64,000 nt of DNA from Symsagittifera roscoffensis (Eukaryota; Xenacoelomorpha; Acoela; Convolutidae), in NCBI RefSeq assembly GCF_963678635.1, contig NC_087064.1, forward strand, positions 38,244,706 to 38,308,705, in the 5' to 3' direction. Shown here piece after piece: positions 56,827 through 64,000 of the stretch; position 1 is the stretch's first letter; each line of letters opens with the position of its first letter. Both the position numbers and the translations under genes were made by a program. The notes under the pieces were generated by a model. The model did no database searches and was not told the origin of the DNA. It saw only the letters and a list, made by a program, of their open reading frames with translations.

Positions 56827-57437
56827 TTACGAGGCCAAACTGTGTTTTCTGAGCATTGTAAACGGATTCCGGAACAAGCCAAAATCAGATTTGTCGCGGA
56901 ACCCACAACGATGCTACTTTTCTTTGATCATCGTTGCTGTTTTGGATTCCACAAACAAAAGCTTAAAACATTGTACCGCTCAAAATTGCTCCAAGTTAGG
57001 CGAATTGCGGAATCCAGATCACTTTGTGGAATCCACAAGCAAATAATAAGACGTATGTATAGCTAGTTTGAGCTGTTGCGGAATCCGCAACTGTACGCGG
57101 AATCTGCAAATGGCTAGTGGAATCCGCATTTTGTTTGCGATTTCCACTTACATTTGCGGATTCTACTTATATTTTGCGGATTCCATCTACATTTCGCGGA
57201 ATCCACTTAGAGTTCCAGAATCACCAACAACTAGCTATTTTTGCTTGTTAAAGAATCTGCAACAAAACAAATGTGCCGACAAAATATACGTTACAGGTAT
57301 TTGTATGCGGAATCTACAAAACTTTTGTAAGCGGAATACTCTTACATTTAAGAACATGTTTGAAGACTTGTCTCTGTAATCCAGGAAGATACAGACACAA
57401 AAATGTGGCCTATCCAGTGCAAAATTTGGCCTCATAA
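56827..57437. mobile_element. Inverted-repeat element with GCGGATTCCGC cluster
   Basis: 611 bp bounded by TTACGAGGCCAAACTGTG on the left and, inverted, TTTGGCCTCATAA on the right. Its right arm, read inversely, matches 4900-5100. The interior holds about ten copies of the near-palindrome TTGCGGAATCCGC and its variants. Overlapping 74- and 103-codon frames show no motif and are probably chance. Confidence 0.65.
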
Positions 57438-57464
57438 CGAAAACATTTCGAAATATTCGTCGAC

Positions 57465-57515
57465 TTTTTTTAGGTCAACCAAATTGATTTTCTGAGCTCT
57501 TCTCAATCACTGTAA
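57465..57515. repeat. Short copy of dispersed repeat R1
   Basis: TTAGGTCAACCAAATTGATT followed by TTCTGAGCTCTTCTC matches the start of the repeat at 1534. Confidence 0.6.
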
Positions 57516-58084
57516 ACACCAGTAGTAGATACTGAGGCTAAAGTGGGGGGGGGGGGGGGGGTGGGAGTGGTTGGGTTTTAGGATAGGGAATAGATCATCC
57601 GGTCAGCCAGCTATGTATTAAGATTGGACATAGAGTCTACAATTTTTTAAGATAAGGAATACCAATGGTAAGATTTTATGGTTTTTGTGATAGTACGATA
57701 TTGGTTAAAAAAAAACGAATTTTGTTTTGGTTTCTGTGTGAAAAAGTCTAATTTTTTCGCAAAAATCTCGGCGCGCGTTATCTAATTGGAAAAAAAAATA
57801 TTGTTAGGGACGTGTAAATTGTGGAATGAAGGTCTTTTAGCTATTTTTTTTGTGCTATTTTTTAAAAAACTTCAAAACACAAAAAGTTTTCTTTTAATTC
57901 GATCTAACATCAATTTATAAGATACTCGTGCTTTCTATCTACCTGAATCTATTCTGAAGCTTCGAAAAAAGTCAAATTTTTTGAGAGAAAAATAATAAAT
58001 TACAAAGAAAGTATATAAATCACTGCATCGTATTTGAATTTTACCGCTACTTTGTAATAAAACACCAACAAAATACTGCATTGA
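57516..58084. other. Gene-free interval with G17 run
   Basis: A run of 17 G residues at 57545-57561, followed by AT-rich DNA without a gene. Confidence 0.6.
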
Positions 58085-61000
58085 ACAAAAATTTAATAAA
58101 TTGCATCCATCTCGAAAGAGTCTTTATAAGTCCAATGGTTTTGTATGAGTTCCGTCATCTTGAACTTGTCTTTTTGAAAAAAAAAAATAAGTCCTATCTT
58201 TGTTTGCTCATTTGTGGTCACTAATCCTCGTTTGTTTAATCCTTTGCTGCTAAATTTGAATTTATCTGACTTGTTGTCATAGTTTCAATAAAATTTGCTA
58301 CATAAACATAGCATTTCTGTGCATCTAAATTCCTCTTTGAAAAGTCCCGGCTCCCGCTTATTGTGCTTTTTATGTGTACTGCAACCCGTTCGAGGAAAGA
58401 AATTAGATTTTGCATCTGCTTTGAAAGAGTCTCTGCAGTCATTTTTACTCATTTTTCCCAAATGTCTCATTTTTCTGGTTGGATACATTCATATAAGTTT
58501 TCCTCAGCAAGTGCCAAGTAAAGTTAGTCTGTATTTATCTCCAACTCTTCAAACTTATTTACATCACAGAACTTGTCAAAGAAGTTATAGTAGAGTTCCA
58601 ACATTCTCAGCTTTGCATACTGAAGTATGAAAAAGCCAACAATGATGGGTTCTCGGTGCTCAATGGTGGTATTCAACAATTCGACCACAAATAAGTCTTT
58701 CTCAACTGTGTTCAATCTTTTAAACAGTGGTTCATTGATCGCCTTATGAGTTTTTTCATCGATCAGATATTTTGTGATTGTATGTCTCGATCTATCCATG
58801 ATTTGATATCCATACGAGGAATTACCCAAAAGTTTCATTGTTTCTGCTACAACTCCTGATAGAGCGTTTTCATCTCCTTCTCTTCTCGCATCAATCACTG
58901 ATTGAACGAAATTATTGAATCCATTCCGTGGAGAATACTGAACAAAACGGTAAATTTTGGTGCACTGCAAGCCAACTTCCAAATGAAAGTTGAACAGAGG
59001 AGTTATAACTGTTCCATTTTCTAGCTTGAAACTAGATATCAGCATTCTTTGAGGATGCTTCAACATTTCGTTCTCGATTGCATAGTTTTTCATGTAGTCT
59101 CCGACATCGTTTCTTCCAACTTCGGTATTTTTGAAAATTGGAGAAAAGCTGGAAAATTTTGATTTTAGTTCATCTGGAAGAGCTAAATTGTAAATTGCTC
59201 TAAACATAGCCAAAAAGAGTCCTATCTTTTTTTTTGCCAAAAGGGAGTCTGTAGATAGGGAGTCTTTTATAGGGAAAGAGGGTTCTGACGTGATTTTTGA
59301 TCTTGTCATTGGTTTTCAATTTTTCCCACAACCCATACTCCCACATTTCTTCAACTTTATATCCTTTCTCTTGTATGTGTTCCCGTCTCAATTCATCCAC
59401 CTCCCTCTTCTTGTTTCCTTGCTCAATATCCTGATCTGTTGAGGAGGGACGAGCAATTTGACAGGAACAGAAGTGGTAGTAACATCCCATTGCTTCAAAC
59501 ACTGTCTTACAGTGATCGCAATAAGCGTCCATAATAAAACAGTTAATTTTTTTTTGTCCGGATGTGAAAAAAACTCTCGATTTTTCATTCTGGTCTAAAT
59601 TCCTGGTAAAAAGACATGACCATAATCTCAAAGTTGCGAGTTCGATTATGTCTAGATTTGAATTTTTGTATATCAGTGTCAAACTCCCAACTCGTGTACA
59701 GTCCTGTTGGCATCTCTTGACAAATTGAGAAGGGGTAGAGCTGATTTGCATCAATTCCAACGATTGATTTTCATATATTAGATGAATTTTTGATAAAAGT
59801 CTCATCAACTACAGCTTTTCGAGTGAACACAAAGGAAGGTCCATCGGTCATATTTTTTTCACACAAATGTTTATCACTTTCACAAAATGGATAAAATTTT
59901 TATTTTGTAGATTTGTATAGACAACTGTTTGCTAGATTTGCAAGAGTACATCCATGTTTAACATATCAATTCCCTTGTTAGGATAAAATTGAATTTTTTT
60001 TTTCATTTCCTCCAGGGTTGGAACTACATCCTTGTTGTTGAACCACAGCAAAAACCTTTGAACACTGCCATTCCGTTTTTCTGCCAAGTCTCTTGCAAGT
60101 AATTGTAATTATCCAAAACGGATGGAGGCACAGTCTTGATTTGAAGAATTTTCTCCCACTTTTTCAAGGGGCCCACTTTTTCTCAATTTCTCATAATCGA
60201 TGAAGTCTTTGTCAAGAGGATTGTTGTTTCTAAGTCTACTGGAAAACGATTCATTTGGTGGCAATTCGGGGAAATTTAAGTTTGTCTGGGTTATCAAACC
60301 ACTCATAGGGAAAAATTTTTTAGTTTCGCTAGCTTTATAGGCTTTGAGAAAGGAGTACAGAGTAGTTGCCCCTCCCAGAAATTTCATTATGTCGAGAAAT
60401 TGTACATCTCCAAACTTGAAAGTTATAAAGTCAATTGTTTTTTTTTGATGATTCTTGTTCTTTATTGCCAATCAAATAGGGGATTAGGTAAGACTTGATC
60501 AAATTCAAATCATATCCACCACTATTATATCCAAAAACAGGTGAAGTTTTTACATATGTCTCCAAATGTTGTTTCAAATCGATGAGCTGATTTTTCTGAA
60601 TTCGTAAGAATTGTGTTGAAATATCGGCTGCTTACCAATCTTCAATGCATTCGTGTTTGCACTCAAATTTGTTGCTTGAATAGGTTTTACTTCTCTCGTT
60701 TAGCTGATTAAAGTTTTTTCATTCTTTCATTGACAGCTACTTCAATATCTTGATAATTTTTCTCATCTCTAGCTTACTTTGTTCAGCCAACAGCTCGAGG
60801 TTAGTTACAAAATCAATAATCAAGTTCTGTGGATCCTTGTTGTACAAAAAGATGGGTTCATCAATCAGATTTGGTGATATAGAAACTGAAATTGGAACAT
60901 TGTTCCGATCCAGGTAGTAGTTTGCGTCTTTTAGTTCATCTGTAGGAACACAAATCGACTCAAAAACGAAAATTGCTAGATTATTGAAAAGCTTGTTATT

Positions 61001-62348
61001 TTCAGAAACTGGAAAACTGAATCCTTCTAGCTTTTCAAACCAGGTTTCGCGAAGCTCATAGACATTCTTTGGGTAAATATGTCTCATTCGAATCTTGTAT
61101 CTCAGGAGATGCTGATTGAAGTGGACTGATTTGTGGAAAAAGCTGTCACAGCTAGGGCATCGAAAGCACTTGAAGAAACTATCTATATTGTTTTTATGAA
61201 TCTAATGACTGTTAAATCTCAGTCGTTTAACTGTTTTATCAAATTTTCCATTACTTCGTCGAGCTAGTTCTCCTACATAATCACTTTCTTGGATATCGAA
61301 ATCGTAGATAAAGATGTTTCTTTGCACAATTTCCTCGACAACAGGTAAGTCTTCTACAGAAACTCCACGAAATTTTGTAGGATCATAACCAGATTTTGAT
61401 ATAAATTCTGTAAAGTATCTGGAAGTGTGAGAGTCGAGATCATTAGGTCCGTTCATGTACATGGACAATGCGCGGAAAAGACACAAATGATCTTTGTATG
61501 GTTCCTTGTTTTTGTTAGATAAAAGCAGTTCACTTGCGTATGTCAAAGTAAAGGTTCAAGTATGACAGAATCCGGACATCCCTTTGGATGTTTTTCAGCA
61601 GAGCAGCAAAAGTTTTCACATTTGTGATCAACTTGAATCTCCATTTTGTGTTTTGACGTTCTTGGGTACATTGCTCCAAAGTATCAAATTTTTCCATTTT
61701 TGCTTGAATTGTTATCAAGTCTGCTTTAGTACATAGCAAATAAAATTTTTCAAACAAAGTTTTGTTCTCATGGGCGTAGAAATATTGGTATTCACCGGTC
61801 TCAATGTTTTGAAGAAAAAACTCAGAGCAATTTTGATTTTAGCGGCAGAATCCAGCTTGTTGAAGACATCTTCAACTTCTCGTTGATATTTTGGTATCTA
61901 ACTTGGACAATTGAAAGTTAAATACCTTTTGTTCCCCATTTTTCATCTCCGTAACCAAATGAAAATATTGACAAGCACTAAGTTCCTCTTTCAGTTTTTC
62001 AGCATCTTCTCCTTCTTCCTCCACAATCTTGTTCAAGTCCGCTACAGTATCACTGGGTTTCCGTTGTTTTGCTCCATGTTCTATTCTCCCATGTTGTTAG
62101 AGAGATTAGTAAATTGGGAACTCTTGTTCACAAGAAGAACAAATCGTTGATTGCTTCGAACTTGAAAGTGCATGCCTCTTGGCCATATGATAGTTCATTT
62201 CTTGTTGATTGTAAGTGAAATACTTACATTCAGAACAAGAAACAACTCCTTAAGCACATCTCTTTCGATGTCTCGCAGCTTTAGATCTCCTGTATTCCTC
62301 AACACGGTCCTCAAATTTGGCTTTCTCGTTTCGATTAAGGACAAGCAT
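58085..62348 (-). pseudogene. polB: Maverick/adintovirus-type protein-primed DNA polymerase B, broken
   Basis: Starts at ATG 62348 (complement), with a basic N-terminus and a Cys/His pattern at 62170-62300. Fragments follow in order: 61530-61757, 61202-61546 (NKEPYKDHLCLFRALSMYM), 60737-61087 with the exonuclease I motif read as FVFES (Val at 60965-60967 where the family has Asp), and 60109-60471 (GDVQFLDIMKFLGGA). Motif A DANQLYP is at 59732-59752, a Cys/His segment (MDAYCDHCKTVFEAMGCYY) near 59500, motif B LLGNSSYGYQIMD near 58810, and motif C reads NTD then a stop at 58524-58526 where the family has DTDS. The tail is at 58236-58490 (GLFKEEFRCTEMLCLCSKFY). More than six frame breaks occur. 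It would copy the element using a terminal protein. Inactive. Confidence 0.9.
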
Positions 62349-63486
62349 TATCTAAAAAAATTTTGGAACTTTAGAAATGTTTCAAAATTAAAAACTTAAA
62401 GTATCCATTGATTAAAAGACTCACTTTTTTCTTTTCGTGAATTAACGAAATGTAAAATTTGAAGTAAAATTGAATTACCTGTTTCTGATTGGCAAACAAA
62501 ATGAATAATTTAACGCAATAAAACAAGCGTATTTAAACTAAAAATGACGTCATCGTATTAATCTTCTTTCTTTTGTTTCTTATACCGGCAATATTTTTTA
62601 GTTTTACGGTAAACAACTTTTGGTCAATTTTTTTTGCAATTGATTTTGTGTATATTTTTACTTACTTGAATGTTCAAGTCCTTAGAAGTCAAATTTTTTT
62701 CTGATTGGATACAACAACTAGAACAAGTTTGTGATTGGAAAGGACAATGTGTAAAATGGAGCTTTGTTTCCGATTGGAGACGACTTTCTATAAGAATCCT
62801 ATAAAAAAGAAAACTGAAATTTGATTCGACGTGACTACAATCCAAATAATGGAAATGCATTCTGATTGGTTGAATCCACACATTCGAATTGAAAGTGCCC
62901 CTCACTCTTAAGTAAAAATTATTTTATTTTCAACTTAAATACCTTCAACTACCTCCTCTCTTAATTCTAAATACTTTAATTTCAACTTAACTTCTGTCAA
63001 CTAACTCCCTCTCAACTGTAAATCTTGTTTTTACTCTGAATTTTTACTTGTTCAACTTCCCTCGCAAATTATTGCTCAAATTGATCTTCTCAGTGCAAAA
63101 CAACAACCTTATGTTCTCGTTAGAATTTTTGGCTGATTTAGATCAAAAATGAACAATTTTGTGATTGGAAACGAAAATAATCAAAATGGAGCTTTGTTTC
63201 CAATTGGACACGACTTTTACCAAAGAATCCCATAAAAGGAAGCTGAAATCTGATTGGACACGACTGCATTCCAAATAAGGAAAATCAATTCTGATTGGTC
63301 AAATCCACACATTCGAGTTGATGGTACCCTTAATTCCTCACTAAAAATCATTTTATTTTCAACTTAACTACCGTCAACTACCTCCTCTCTCAGCTCTAAA
63401 TACCCTAGTTTCAACGTATCTTCCGTCAGCTATCCCTCTCTCATCTTTTTCTTGTTTTTAGTCTTTTACTCAATTTATTGCTCAAA
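62349..63486. promoter_or_regulatory. Divergent spacer with CCAAT boxes and a tandem repeat
   Basis: Between the polB start and the rightward ORF. Eight GATTGG-type (inverted CCAAT) words occur at 62703, 62733, 62772, 62864, 63163, 63202, 63252 and 63293. Two ~400-bp direct repeat units (62725-63150 and 63151-63550) carry four each or nearly so. ATAAAA boxes follow them (CTATAAAA near 62800 and CATAAAA near 63232). The layout suggests a two-way promoter, by inference. Confidence 0.5.
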
Positions 63487-63804
63487 ATGATCTACTCAGT
63501 GCAAAACAGCAATCTCTTGTACTCTGTAGAATTTTCGCCTGATCTAGTACAAACTCAAGTGCGAGAAACAGTTTGTGGACTTTTTCTGGCACGAATCGAC
63601 ATCGCAAACCAAGTTTGGCACATGGTGGTGGTGATGCGCAGGGATTTCAGTCAACATCAAATAACGCAATTACCCATAACAGAGAACCAACTTGGAGAAA
63701 AGCAAATGATGGAGGAAGTGGCTGAGCATGTGGGATTGAACTACCCTGAAACTCTTAACTCTAGATATGTGCCTCAACCATTCGACAATTTTCTCTTTCC
63801 TTGA
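63487..63804 (+). CDS. Hypothetical ORF divergent from polB
   Basis: 105 codons from ATG 63487 to TGA 63802-63804, beginning MIYSVQNSNLLYSVEF. Composition is globular with no membrane segment, and a VWHMVVVMRRDFSQ segment suggests folded structure. Past the TGA the same frame stays open for 47 more codons to TAG 63946-63948, rich in Asn, Pro and Thr, so the stop is probably a mutation or a readthrough site. Its position next to polB suggests it belongs to the same virus-like element. The family is not recognised. A homologous but decayed start occurs in the upstream repeat unit at about 63078. Confidence 0.55.
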   Translation: MIYSVQNSNLLYSVEFSPDLVQTQVRETVCGLFLARIDIANQVWHMVVVMRRDFSQHQITQLPITENQLGEKQMMEEVAEHVGLNYPETLNSRYVPQPFDNFLFP

Positions 63805-64000
63805 GAAGAGGGATCTGTGGACAACCCAATTACCATCGAAGATTATAGTGGACAACCCAATTACCAACCCAATTACCATCAGCTAGCCACCAAGACAACC
63901 ACCAGTGAAGGAGGCAAGACCAGCTTTGCGCTCCATTTAGGAACTTAGAAAGTTTTGAGAACTTAGCTGCTCGACAACCCGTTGATTTGTAAATAATTTG
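63805..64000 (+). other. Frame continuation and window end
   Basis: The frame past the TGA reads EEGSVDNPITIEDYSGQPNY and so on to TAG 63946-63948. ACAACCCAATTACC is repeated within it. The rest is truncated by the window edge. Confidence 0.5.

Noticed and set aside
57545-57561. G17 run as a functional G-quadruplex or regulatory site.
   Set aside because: An isolated homopolymer in gene-free DNA, similar to C runs at 1871 and 34118. Length is prone to sequencing error.
59600-59808. N-terminal third of the 202-codon frame 59200-59808 as a separate protein.
   Set aside because: PolB motif A (DANQLYP) lies in another frame over the same bases, so this part is out of frame. Only the later part of that frame is real PolB sequence.
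1-64000. CRISPR arrays, bacterial operons, riboswitches or rRNA genes.
   Set aside because: No regular short repeats with unique spacers, no tightly packed same-strand intact genes and no rRNA-like stretches were seen. GT-AG exons and LTR elements point to a eukaryote.

Overview
The window reads as invertebrate animal nuclear DNA. It is AT-rich and gene-poor, with GT-AG introns, many eroded mobile elements and large virus-like DNA transposons (Maverick/Polinton, adintovirus-like). No bacterial operons, rRNA genes or CRISPR arrays were seen. The species cannot be named from sequence alone. Almost every coding stretch is a decayed mobile-element gene. The clearest host gene is a three-exon fragment on the minus strand.

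Layout. 1-338 is an LTR-like repeat seen twice more (34388-34774 and 55624-56013). 339-9680 is repeat-rich non-coding DNA: a nearly perfect 1.7 kb tandem duplication (1220-4652), then a diverged 1.2 kb direct repeat (5490-6705 and 7350-8605) with minisatellites and clusters of a GCGGATTCCGC palindrome. 9682-14933 holds a broken Maverick/Polinton on the plus strand: unknown frames, an FtsK/HerA-type packaging ATPase, a retroviral-type integrase with its C-terminal tail, a penton-like minor capsid gene and a small basic protein. 14934-19935 has a GA microsatellite, a tRNA-like fold and a broken zinc-finger frame.

19941-26900 is a Ty3/Gypsy retrotransposon on the minus strand. Its 318-bp LTRs differ at only 5 positions and a GACCA target duplication flanks it. 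Its 5' end plus flanking DNA was then copied in tandem (26069-27505 and 27506-28927). 28928-33200 has a small inverted-repeat element, a hAT transposase relic and a possible host exon.

Three exons on the minus strand (56445-56608, 34247-34377, 33208-33636) join in matching phase and encode the C-terminal ~240 residues of an unrecognised, probably secreted, Cys-containing protein. The 22 kb first intron contains a second LTR retrotransposon (34388-56013) that ends 10 nt from the splice acceptor. This element is a tandem chimera: LTR, gag, protease, RT, RNase H, integrase, env-like region and 3' ORF, then a second copy that starts inside RNase H and runs on to the 3' LTR. Its LTR carries a TATA box and, 60 nt downstream, a 12-bp hairpin whose stem shows a compensatory base change between copies.

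56827-57437 is an inverted-repeat element. 58085-62348 (minus) is a heavily mutated protein-primed PolB gene of the Maverick/adintovirus type. A CCAAT-box-rich spacer separates it from a divergent 105-codon ORF at 63487. The PolB block and the 10-14 kb Maverick block are separated by the host gene, so they are probably two independent insertions.
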